From contig CASEGD010000054.1 in assembly GCA_949287345.1 (NCBI GenBank), positions 1 through 13,900 of the forward strand: a stretch of DNA of 13,900 nucleotides. The letters run 5' to 3'. The notes under the pieces are model-generated. The model saw nothing but the letters and a program-made list of their open reading frames with translations, ran no database searches and was not told where the DNA came from. The stretch comes from an uncultured Phascolarctobacterium sp. (GTDB lineage: Bacteria > Bacillota > Negativicutes > Acidaminococcales > Acidaminococcaceae). Shown here one piece after another: positions 1 to 5,614 of this stretch. The position numbers were made by a program, and so were the translations under genes. Position 1 is the stretch's first letter; each line of letters starts with the position of its first letter.

Positions 1-30
1 GGCAACCAATACAGACTTAATTTTTTGCAT
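1..30 (-). CDS. 5' end of a leftward gene (partial)
   Basis: Only the first ten codons lie in the window, reading MQKIKSVLVA on the minus strand. The start is supported by a strong ribosome site, AAGGAGGG, 6-7 bases upstream (about 37-45) and by a promoter further up. The basic residues followed by a hydrophobic run would fit the beginning of a signal peptide, but ten residues cannot establish that. Function is unknown. Confidence 0.6.
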   Translation of the reverse strand, partial: MQKIKSVLVA

Positions 31-61
31 AGTTTACCCTCCTTCGGATAGCACTGTACAT

Positions 62-90
62 ATTTTATTAAAAAAAGTTACTAATTGCAA
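62..90 (-). promoter_or_regulatory. Promoter of the leftward gene at the left edge
   Basis: On the minus strand, TTGCAA (90-85), a 17-base spacer and TAAAAT (67-62) make a good sigma-A type promoter. It would start transcription near 55, about 25 bases before the ATG at 30. The -35 box sits in an imperfect palindrome, ACTAATTGCAATAGT (80-94), a possible operator; that part is speculative. Confidence 0.5.
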
Positions 91-145
91 TAGTTTCAAT
101 GTAAGTATTCGTGTATACCGAGATACAATGAAAAATATATTTTAT

Positions 146-175
146 TTGTTGTGAGTTGAGATAAAGCATTATAAT
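146..175 (+). promoter_or_regulatory. Candidate promoter of the secreted orphan gene
   Basis: A consensus TATAAT lies at 170-175, with a weak -35 TTGTTG at 146-151 (18-base spacing). It would start transcription near 182, about 50 bases before the ATG at 233. The -10 is convincing and the -35 is not. Confidence 0.4.
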
Positions 176-232
176 AAGTGTAGTTGATATTCTTATGGAA
201 TAATGTTACACTAAGTTCAGGAGTGTGATATT

Positions 233-679
233 ATGTTAAGGAAAATATTTATTTGTTTAATTGCTTTTGTATGTTTACTAAATGTTACCGAAGCAAAGGG
301 GGTATTTTTAGGTGAAGATCCTTTAGATCATAAACTTTACCTTGAAACTGACTCTGTGATTTCTTTGGGCATTGTAGATAAAGAAACTAACAAACAAAAA
401 GTTGTAAGCAGTTCTGGGATATATTATGAATTAAGATATATATCTGGTACTGATATATGTGTTGATGGGTATATTATGCGTAAAATATCTGAAAATGAAT
501 ATTATAAGAGACCTATAACTTTTGAAAGAAGAGGAACTTATAAAGGGGAATTGTTATGGGGAGGGCTTTATTTTGAAGATACTACTTGGCGTAAAGTGAA
601 TTTAATGGATAATGTAGAATACAAAACTGTTAAAGAAGTAGAAAAGGCATTATTTATAAATGAAAATGATTTAGAATAG
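233..679 (+). CDS. Small secreted protein of unknown function
   Basis: A 148-residue protein that I do not recognise. Residues 1-21 form a typical Sec signal peptide: basic LRK, a hydrophobic core rich in I, F, C, L and V, then TEA as a likely cleavage site before K22. There is no lipobox, so it is probably exported rather than a lipoprotein. The mature part is polar, with several Tyr and Lys/Glu residues and no cysteine pair or motif I can name; it may be a small beta-rich domain. The start has an AGGAG ribosome site (219-223) 9 bases upstream. Codon use is far more AT-rich than the metabolic genes to the right. It has its own candidate promoter and terminator, so it looks monocistronic. AT-richness and isolation suggest acquired or fast-evolving DNA, which is inference. 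Confidence 0.7.
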   Translation: MLRKIFICLIAFVCLLNVTEAKGVFLGEDPLDHKLYLETDSVISLGIVDKETNKQKVVSSSGIYYELRYISGTDICVDGYIMRKISENEYYKRPITFERRGTYKGELLWGGLYFEDTTWRKVNLMDNVEYKTVKEVEKALFINENDLE

Positions 680-700
680 CCATTTTTGATCTTATTAAAA

Positions 701-731
701 CCACTTGTCTATCGTGGACGGGTGGCTTTTT
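701..731 (+). terminator. Intrinsic terminator of the secreted orphan gene
   Basis: CCACTTGTC (701-709) pairs with GACGGGTGG (717-725), a nine-pair stem with two G-T wobbles and a 7-base loop. It is followed by CTTTTT (726-731). It lies 21 bases after the stop codon at 679. Confidence 0.75.
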
Positions 732-736
732 ATTAT

Positions 737-777
737 AAAAAAACAGGGCGAATAGCATGTTATACCTGCCCTGTTTT
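737..777 (-). terminator. Intrinsic terminator of the leftward small-peptide gene
   Basis: AAAACAGGGC (740-749) and GCCCTGTTTT (768-777) form a perfect ten-pair stem. Read on the minus strand, the stem runs into seven T (complement of 737-743), a strong intrinsic terminator for the small gene at 889-791. On the plus strand only four T follow, so it may also work weakly that way. Confidence 0.75.
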
Positions 778-803
778 GTAGTCATAGAGTTTATTTGTAT
801 AAT
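776..803 (+). promoter_or_regulatory. Possible antisense promoter inside the small-peptide gene
   Basis: A consensus TATAAT occurs at 798-803 on the plus strand, with a poor -35 (TTGTAG, 776-781, 16-base spacing). If active, it would start an RNA near 810 that is fully complementary to the toxin-like coding region and its leader, as expected of a type I antitoxin. AT-rich DNA gives such boxes by chance and I see no clear plus-strand terminator, so this is only a candidate. Confidence 0.25.
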
Positions 804-889
804 AGCCAGTACACGATACAATCAGCACTAACTGACACTAAGATGGGTATGACTACTTTACCCATCACGAAGGCAAGACTGTCCTTCAA
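791..889 (-). CDS. 32-residue hydrophobic peptide, probable type I toxin
   Basis: A minus-strand frame starts with TTG at 889-887 and stops with TAA at 793-791. It encodes 32 residues beginning MKDSLAFVMGK and ending IVYWLLYK. The middle is one long hydrophobic stretch able to span the membrane, with Lys at both ends. An exceptionally strong ribosome site, AAGGAGG (902-896), stands 6 bases upstream. The unit also has a near-consensus promoter, an inverted repeat that can hide the ribosome site, and a strong terminator. Short peptides of this design (MKD start, a Pro or small residues in mid-helix, Tyr-Trp-Leu near the end) recall the Fst/Par type I toxins of Gram-positive bacteria, which damage membranes and are silenced by an antisense RNA. 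The resemblance is by eye; no antitoxin is proven. The frame is too short for standard gene calling. Alternatives are a harmless small membrane protein or chance. Confidence 0.6.
   Translation of the reverse strand: MKDSLAFVMGKVVIPILVSVSADCIVYWLLYK
842..866. other. Stem-loop within the small-peptide coding region
   Basis: GATGGGTA (842-849) and TACCCATC (859-866) form a perfect eight-pair stem with a 9-base loop. There is no T-run on either side, so it is not a terminator. It would form in both the toxin mRNA and any antisense RNA, and its loop could be a pairing site between them. A second hairpin, GAAGG/CCTTC (869-873/883-887), sits right at the start codon. Confidence 0.45.
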
Positions 890-893
890 ATTC

Positions 894-945
894 AACCTCC
901 TTCTTAATATAGGTATTTCGCGCTATTCATAAAATAGTGGAGGTT
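894..945 (-). promoter_or_regulatory. 5' inverted repeat masking the small-peptide ribosome site
   Basis: AACCTCC (894-900) is the complement of the ribosome site. Its exact inverted copy GGAGGTT lies at 939-945. In the leftward transcript, which should begin at about 946, the first seven bases can pair with the AGGAGG ribosome site. Between the arms there is a small hairpin with stem CTATT/AATAG (923-927/933-937). A 5' end that hides the ribosome site is a hallmark of type I toxin mRNAs such as fst, where it delays translation; the application here is inference. Confidence 0.6.
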
Positions 946-952
946 ACTTAAA

Positions 953-981
953 ATTATATATTAGAAAGAATGAAATAACAA
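953..981 (-). promoter_or_regulatory. Promoter of the small-peptide gene
   Basis: On the minus strand TTGTTA (981-976), a 17-base spacer and a consensus TATAAT (958-953) are present. The predicted start near 946-947 coincides with the outer arm of the inverted repeat at 939-945, so the transcript would start with the ribosome-site-masking sequence. The predicted RNA is about 210 bases long, ending at the terminator near 737. Confidence 0.6.
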
Positions 982-999
982 TGTATCTTTAGTAGCAAT

Positions 1000-1028
1000 T
1001 TGCCATTAAAAGCAAAGTATAATATAAT
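1000..1028 (+). promoter_or_regulatory. Promoter of the fic gene
   Basis: TTGCCA (1000-1005) and TATAAT (1023-1028) are separated by 17 bases, giving a predicted start near 1035 and a leader of about 50 bases before the ATG at 1087. It is divergent from the small-peptide promoter at 953-981. Confidence 0.6.
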
Positions 1029-1086
1029 TTGATTATAAATACCAATTCATTTAATATATAGTATTTAAGAGATTGGATAACGGGCA

Positions 1087-1806
1087 ATGAAAAACGAACT
1101 TTATTTATCAACTGCATATTTGGATGATTTGATGGTGCGGATGGCGCACCACAGCACGGCTATTGAAGGCAACACACTGACGCAGGGCGAAACCAAAAGC
1201 GTTTTGATTGACGGCTATGTGCCGCGTGCGATTGATTTGCGCGAACTGAACGAGGTTTTAAATTATAAAGTCTTTACCAAACAAATGGTTCAGTTTTTGC
1301 TTGACGGCAGAGAGGTAAACAGTGATTTTATTAAGGAAATCCATGCCATACTTTGCCATGAGGCAATTGAATCTGTGCCGGGCAAGTTTAAAACGCAGCC
1401 TAATATGGTTATCGGCGCGGATTTTACACCGTCGCCGCCGTACCGCGTGCCGATGGATATTGAACAGTGGCGTCAGGATTTGGGGTATCAGTTAAGCAAT
1501 GCCGCCGATGATAAAGCAAAGGTGGAAGCAATTTGCCGACAGCATTTCCGTTTTGAACATATTCATCCCTTCCCGGACGGAAACGGACGAGTTGGGCGCG
1601 CACTGATGGTTTACACGGCTTTGCAGAATAAAATGGCGCCGATAGTAATACCGGTGCAGGAAAAGAAAAAGTACATTAACTTTTTAAACACGGAAGATTT
1701 AAACGGCTTTGTTGATTTTTGCCTTGAATTGCAGCAGCAGGAAATTGAGCGGATAAAAATTCTGGCTGATGAGCGCGATAAGGTTTTAATGGTATACAGT
1801 AAATAA
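1087..1806 (+). CDS. Fic-family protein, class II (AMPylase)
   Basis: This 239-residue protein carries the Fic signature HPFPDGNGRVGR at residues 160-171, with catalytic His160, the Asp164 metal ligand and the phosphate-binding GNGR loop. Fic enzymes usually transfer AMP from ATP to a Ser, Thr or Tyr hydroxyl of a target protein. An inhibitory motif, STAIEGN (residues 23-29, Glu27), precedes the Fic core, which defines class II; the Glu blocks productive ATP binding until released. It is shorter than common class II proteins of about 370 residues: only some 20 residues precede the inhibitory motif, and the C-terminal winged-helix domain is absent. There is no good ribosome site before the ATG, so translation may be weak. 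No separate FicA-type antitoxin is adjacent. The gene is monocistronic with its own promoter and a shared terminator. Base composition rises sharply at its start compared with the upstream DNA. The target is unknown. Confidence 0.9.
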   Translation: MKNELYLSTAYLDDLMVRMAHHSTAIEGNTLTQGETKSVLIDGYVPRAIDLRELNEVLNYKVFTKQMVQFLLDGREVNSDFIKEIHAILCHEAIESVPGKFKTQPNMVIGADFTPSPPYRVPMDIEQWRQDLGYQLSNAADDKAKVEAICRQHFRFEHIHPFPDGNGRVGRALMVYTALQNKMAPIVIPVQEKKKYINFLNTEDLNGFVDFCLELQQQEIERIKILADERDKVLMVYSK

Positions 1807-1838
1807 AAAAGAGTCCGGCGTTTCGTCAGACTCTTTTT
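1806..1838. terminator. Bidirectional terminator between fic and the MATE gene
   Basis: AAAAAGAGTC (1806-1815) and GACTCTTTTT (1829-1838) form a ten-pair stem, with an inner extension around a TTT loop. T-runs follow in both directions. It begins at the fic stop codon and lies 12 bases past the MATE stop, so it can serve both convergent genes. Confidence 0.85.
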
Positions 1839-1849
1839 GTATATAGGAA

Positions 1850-3202
1850 TCACTCCAGCAAATTGTTTTTGCGCCAGCCTTCGCTTTTCCAGCGGTAGAT
1901 AAAGACAAGCGCGCGCAGGCATTCATCAAGGCACATGGCAAGCCATACGCCAACCAGCCCCCAGCCGAGATGCAGCCCGAAGAACCACGCACCAAGCGTC
2001 GCCACGCTCCACATGGAAACAAGCCCCGTCGTTACCGGCCATTTGATATCGCCCGCCGCCTGCAGGCTCATAACCATTACCATGTTGACGGCGCGCCCGG
2101 CTTCAAGGAACACTTCAATCAAAAAAATGTGCCGCCCCAGCTCCAGCACTTCGGGGTTATCGGTAAAAATGCCGTAAATGCGGTCGCTGTTAAAAAATAA
2201 AATCAGCGTAAGCGTGGTGCTGATTAAAACCGACAGGCGGATGGTTTTCCAGACGCGCTTTTCCACAGCGTCAAGGTCGCCCGCGCCGATTAAAAAGCCG
2301 ACGATAATTTGCGTTGCCATGGCCAGCGCCTGCGAATAGATGTATGAGAACATGGCGATGATGTAGGCGTAAATTTTGGTGGTGATGACCACTATGCCCA
2401 TGACATTGACGAAGCGCATGATAACCATCTGCGAAATCTGGTAGGAAAGCGATTCGCCGCCGGAGGGCAGGCCGAGGTACAAAATTTTATACAACGTGTT
2501 TTTGGGGAAGGGGCGCAGGTATTTAAACGAAAGTTTAACATCAATAAACCTGCGGAAGAAGTATAATATGAGCAGCAGCCCCAGCACTTTACTGGTGTTG
2601 GTGCTGATGGTTACGCCCAGAACGCCCATGGAGGGAATCGGCCCAAGGCCGTGGATGAGCACGCAGTTGCCCGCGATGTTGATGAGGTTCATCACAACGG
2701 AGCAAATCATGGTGATTTTCAGCAGCGAATAGCCGCGGAAGAAGGAGATGAACGAGATATACGCCGACTGCACGACGATAAACAGGCCTATGTAGCGCAA
2801 AAACAGCGACGCTTCTTCCCAGATATCCGGCGGCACGTCCAGAAGCCCTAAAAAGAAGCTGTCAAAAATAAACAGCGCCGCGCTGATGATAACGCCGAAA
2901 ACCATATTTGCCAGCAGCGATACGGTGCAGACTTCGGCGACTTTTTCTTTGTTGCCTGCTCCGCGGTGCTGGGCGATTAAAATGGTTGCCGCCATGCTGA
3001 TAACGCTGAGCGCGAGGATGACGATGTTGATTATCTGGTTGGCGTTGCCGACGGCGGCGACGGAGTGCTGCGAGTAGTGGCTGAGCATGAACTGGTCCAC
3101 GTTGCCGACCATCATCTGCAAAAGTATCTCGATGAAAATCGGCCAGGTCATTTTAAAAACCGAAAGCTTCTGCGTGCCTTCGGCGTGTTTTATTTTAGGC
3201 AT
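1850..3202 (-). CDS. MATE-family multidrug/cation antiporter
   Basis: A 450-residue inner-membrane protein starting MPKIKHAEGTQ, the usual MATE length with about 12 predicted membrane helices in two repeats. The beginning FKMTWPIFIEILLQMMVGNVDQFML is split over the first helix and the loop into helix 2 and is typical of the family (P in helix 1, VD.FML after it). A second copy of the pattern, LGLPSGGESLSYQ, opens the second half. MATE proteins export drugs, dyes or metabolites in exchange for Na+ or H+; the substrate here cannot be told. The frame is open to 3334, but the ATG at 3202 has an AAAGGAG ribosome site (3215-3209) 6 bases upstream and follows a promoter at 3263-3236, so the upstream 44 codons are rejected. 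It is divergent from the biotin operon and convergent with fic. Confidence 0.92.
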   Translation of the reverse strand: MPKIKHAEGTQKLSVFKMTWPIFIEILLQMMVGNVDQFMLSHYSQHSVAAVGNANQIINIVILALSVISMAATILIAQHRGAGNKEKVAEVCTVSLLANMVFGVIISAALFIFDSFFLGLLDVPPDIWEEASLFLRYIGLFIVVQSAYISFISFFRGYSLLKITMICSVVMNLINIAGNCVLIHGLGPIPSMGVLGVTISTNTSKVLGLLLILYFFRRFIDVKLSFKYLRPFPKNTLYKILYLGLPSGGESLSYQISQMVIMRFVNVMGIVVITTKIYAYIIAMFSYIYSQALAMATQIIVGFLIGAGDLDAVEKRVWKTIRLSVLISTTLTLILFFNSDRIYGIFTDNPEVLELGRHIFLIEVFLEAGRAVNMVMVMSLQAAGDIKWPVTTGLVSMWSVATLGAWFFGLHLGWGLVGVWLAMCLDECLRALVFIYRWKSEGWRKNNLLE

Positions 3203-3235
3203 TATATGCTCCTTTGGTACGGAAAAATATCTTTT

Positions 3236-3263
3236 ATTATAGCAGTTTGCATGGCATTTACAA
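3236..3263 (-). promoter_or_regulatory. Promoter of the MATE gene
   Basis: On the minus strand TTGTAA (3263-3258), a 16-base spacer and TATAAT (3241-3236) are present, with an extended -10 TGC just upstream. Transcription would begin near 3229, about 27 bases before the ATG. Confidence 0.6.
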
Positions 3264-3320
3264 GCAGAGAAATGTAAAAAAAATGCCGGCGGCGGTAAAT
3301 TCGCAAAAGTCTGAAAAAAT

Positions 3321-3354
3321 AATGTTAACCACAACGCGATAAAAGGTTGACAAT
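3321..3354 (+). promoter_or_regulatory. BirA operator (biotin-dependent repression)
   Basis: AATGTTAACC (3321-3330), a 14-base spacer and GGTTGACAAT (3345-3354) form the dyad expected of a Firmicute BirA box. The right half contains the -35 hexamer, so bound BirA with biotinyl-AMP would block RNA polymerase. Together with bioY downstream this makes biotin repression of the operon very likely. The birA gene itself is not in the window. Confidence 0.85.
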
Positions 3355-3375
3355 AAAAACGGCAAAACTTATAAT
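3347..3375 (+). promoter_or_regulatory. Promoter of the hotdog-bioY-thiolase-ligase operon
   Basis: A perfect consensus promoter: TTGACA (3347-3352), 17 bases, TATAAT (3370-3375). Its -35 is embedded in the BirA operator. The predicted start is near 3382, leaving a leader of about 18 bases with the ribosome site AAAGGTG (3384-3390). Confidence 0.85.
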
Positions 3376-3399
3376 TAAAACGTAAAGGTGTGGTGAACT

Positions 3400-3933
3400 A
3401 TGTTAAAACTTATCAGGGCTTTATCAGAATACAACGGCCCGACTTACGACGGCGCGGTAATGGCCAAGGCCGCAATCCGCGCGACAGATTTATCCAACGG
3501 TGAATATTTAACGCGTCCGGTAAAAATGGCTCCGCCCCGCATGGGCGTGATGGAGGCTTACCGCGAAGGGGCTGCTTCGCTGACGGTTACGCTTTTGCGT
3601 CCGCTGGTGCGCGCCGGCGAGATGCCCGAAGTTGTGCCGCAGGGCGAAAAGCTGTTGAGCTTTGTGATTGACAAGGATGAAATTAACGCTTACCTTGACG
3701 CGGTGAACGATACCAATTCCATCCACCGCGGTGATAACCCGGTTGTGCCGGGATTGTGCATGGTTGAGCGTTTGTGGCGCGAGCTTGATAAGCCGATGCC
3801 GCTGAACTGGGATGTTAAGTTTAAAATGCCGGCGTTTGCGGGCGAAACGATTGACGTATATAAAAACGGCCAAGCGCTGGACGGCTACTGCGGCGGGCGC
3901 GAGCTGTTCAGCATTGCGGTAAAGGGGCGGTAA
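3400..3933 (+). CDS. MaoC-like hotdog-fold protein, first gene of the BirA-controlled operon
   Basis: A 177-residue cytosolic protein whose C-terminal half resembles MaoC/FabZ-like hotdog enzymes. DTNSIHR (residues 104-110) matches the D-x-N-x-I-H catalytic loop of R-specific enoyl hydratases and beta-hydroxyacyl dehydratases (Asp104, His109). FKMPAFAGETI further on matches the strand and turn that usually follow. Residues 1-85 show no motif I can name and may be a degenerate first hotdog repeat. Such enzymes hydrate or dehydrate acyl thioesters. The gene is first in a BirA-regulated operon, 1 base from bioY, and with the downstream thiolase and acyl-CoA synthetase suggests acyl-thioester chemistry tied to biotin or its pimeloyl precursor. 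That role is inference; a thioesterase is an alternative. Confidence 0.65.
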   Translation: MLKLIRALSEYNGPTYDGAVMAKAAIRATDLSNGEYLTRPVKMAPPRMGVMEAYREGAASLTVTLLRPLVRAGEMPEVVPQGEKLLSFVIDKDEINAYLDAVNDTNSIHRGDNPVVPGLCMVERLWRELDKPMPLNWDVKFKMPAFAGETIDVYKNGQALDGYCGGRELFSIAVKGR

Positions 3934-3934
3934 C

Positions 3935-4483
3935 ATGGCACAGGCAAAAACAGACGGCACGCGCGATATGGTGAAAATGGCGCTTTTAATGGCGATGAAC
4001 TGCGTGTCGGCGTATGTCATTATTCCGCTGCCGTTTTCGCTGTCGCCGATATCCTTGCAGACGGTGTTTGTTAACCTGCTGGGCTTTTTGCTGACGCCGC
4101 GCCAGGTAGTGATTGCCATGAGCGCATACCTTTTGATGGGGCTGGCGGGCATACCGGTGTTTACCGGCGGCGCCAGCGGACCGGGCAAGCTGTTTGGCCC
4201 GACCGGCGGTTATATTTTTGGCTTTATGGCGGCGGCGTTTATCATCAGCTGGCTGCGCGGCAATAATTACGGCTTTAAACGCTGCGCCTTTCTGGGCGTG
4301 GTTGTTGGCATACCGGTAATTTATCTGTTCGGCGTGGCGCAGCTTAACCTGCTGACCGGCATCGGCTGGGAAAAAGCAATTATTACCGGCGCTTTGCCGT
4401 TCATCCCGATGGACATTGTTAAATGCGTGGCGGCGGCGTACATCACTGCGCCGGTGCAAAGGGCGATTGGCGGCGGACGCTGA
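3935..4483 (+). CDS. bioY: Biotin transporter substrate-binding component BioY
   Basis: A 182-residue, strongly hydrophobic membrane protein with about six helices, the normal size for BioY, the S-component of ECF-type biotin transporters. The family's most conserved stretch is present: LAGIPVF, then GGASGPGKLFGPTGGY in the loop and following helix (roughly residues 70-93). BioY binds biotin and works alone or with the shared EcfA/A'/T energising module, which is not in this window. The ribosome site AAGGGG lies in the end of the upstream gene, one base separates the two genes, and the stop overlaps the next start (TGATG). The BirA operator upstream independently supports the assignment. It is comparable to BioY2/YhfU of Bacillus subtilis, which is also encoded next to a thiolase and an acyl-CoA ligase. 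Confidence 0.93.
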   Translation: MAQAKTDGTRDMVKMALLMAMNCVSAYVIIPLPFSLSPISLQTVFVNLLGFLLTPRQVVIAMSAYLLMGLAGIPVFTGGASGPGKLFGPTGGYIFGFMAAAFIISWLRGNNYGFKRCAFLGVVVGIPVIYLFGVAQLNLLTGIGWEKAIITGALPFIPMDIVKCVAAAYITAPVQRAIGGGR

Positions 4484-5613
4484 TGGACAGGGTTTGTTTA
4501 ATCGGCGGGCTGCGTACTTATGTGGGGCTGACGGGCGGCGTGTATAAGCACGTACCGGCAGAACTTTTGGGCGCAGCGGTGCTGAAGGAAGTTGTAAAAA
4601 AATATAACGCTGTGCCGCAGCAGATAATTGCGGGCAACGGCGTGGGCGCAGGCGGCAACATTGCAAGGCTGGCGGCTTTGGAAGCCGGGCTTGATGAAAC
4701 GATACCTGCCGTAAGCGTCGATGTGCAGTGCGGCAGCGCGCTGGAAGCCGTGGCGATGGCGGCGGCAAAAATAGAAGCGGGCGAGGCGGACGTGATTATC
4801 GCCGGCGGGTTTGAAAGCACCAGTACCCAGCCGCGGCGCGGATACAACGCCAACCACCCGGATTACAAGGGCGAAGAAACATACAGCGTCGCCAAGTTTA
4901 TGCCTGATATCCACCGAGAAACGGTGATGCTGGAAGGCGCGGAGCTGACAGCGGAGCGCGAGCATATCAGCCGTGTGGAAAGCGACTCGTGGGTTTTGCG
5001 CAGCCACAAACTGGCGGCGCAGGCAGCGGCGGACGGCGTGTTAAACGATATTATCGTGCCCTGCTTCGGCGCGGTGCGCGATGAAGGCATCCGTCCCAAA
5101 ATGAGCCAGCGTTTGCTGGACAGGCTGCCCTGCGTTTTGGAGGGCGGCAGCTTTACCAATGCGGCCAATGCCTGCCTGACGAATGACGGCGCGGCGTTTG
5201 TGCTGCTGACGAGTGAGAGTTATGCCAAAGCGCACAACCTTGCCGTGCAGGCCAAAGTGCGTTGCAGCGCGGCCGTGGGCGGCGACCCTTTGGTAAGCCC
5301 CAAAAGCGCGGTGCTGGCGGTGCAGGCGCTGCTGCAAAAAGCAGGGCTTACGCATAATGAGATAGACTGTTTTGAACTGAACGAAGCGTTTGCCGTTATC
5401 GACGTGCTGTTCAGCCGTGCGTTCCCCGGGCATGAGGACGGCTACAATATTTTCGGCGGCGCTCTGGCATACGGGCACCCTTACGGCGCTTCCGGCGCGA
5501 TTATTTTGCTGCACCTGTTAAAATCGCTGGCAAAGCGCGGCGGCAGGTACGGCGTGGCTTCGGTTGCGGCGGCTGGCGGCGTTGGCACGGCGCTTTTAAT
5601 TGAGAGATGTTAA
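4483..5613 (+). CDS. Thiolase-like acyltransferase (YhfS type) lacking the second catalytic Cys
   Basis: A 376-residue thiolase-fold enzyme; thiolases join or split acyl-CoA units. The nucleophilic Cys is in VDVQCGSALEA (Cys83), the oxyanion Asn in LNEAFA (Asn300) and the catalytic His in YGHPYGASGA (His332). The C-terminal C-x-G-G-x-G motif is altered: residues 357-368 read GVASVAAAGGVG, so Ala362 stands where the general-base Cys is expected. The start chosen is ATG 4483, overlapping the bioY stop as TGATG, which implies translational coupling; a longer frame to 4423 would overlap bioY. It resembles YhfS, encoded with a ligase and bioY in a BirA-controlled operon of Bacillus subtilis; the physiological reaction of that family is not settled to my knowledge. 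Loss of the base could mean acyl transfer without Claisen condensation. Confidence 0.85.
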   Translation: MDRVCLIGGLRTYVGLTGGVYKHVPAELLGAAVLKEVVKKYNAVPQQIIAGNGVGAGGNIARLAALEAGLDETIPAVSVDVQCGSALEAVAMAAAKIEAGEADVIIAGGFESTSTQPRRGYNANHPDYKGEETYSVAKFMPDIHRETVMLEGAELTAEREHISRVESDSWVLRSHKLAAQAAADGVLNDIIVPCFGAVRDEGIRPKMSQRLLDRLPCVLEGGSFTNAANACLTNDGAAFVLLTSESYAKAHNLAVQAKVRCSAAVGGDPLVSPKSAVLAVQALLQKAGLTHNEIDCFELNEAFAVIDVLFSRAFPGHEDGYNIFGGALAYGHPYGASGAIILLHLLKSLAKRGGRYGVASVAAAGGVGTALLIERC

Positions 5614-5614
5614 T

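Noticed and set aside
3203..3334. Longer N-terminus for the MATE protein
   Set aside because: The extra 44 codons lie over the gene's own promoter and ribosome site. ATG 3202 has a near-ideal ribosome site and yields the standard family length.
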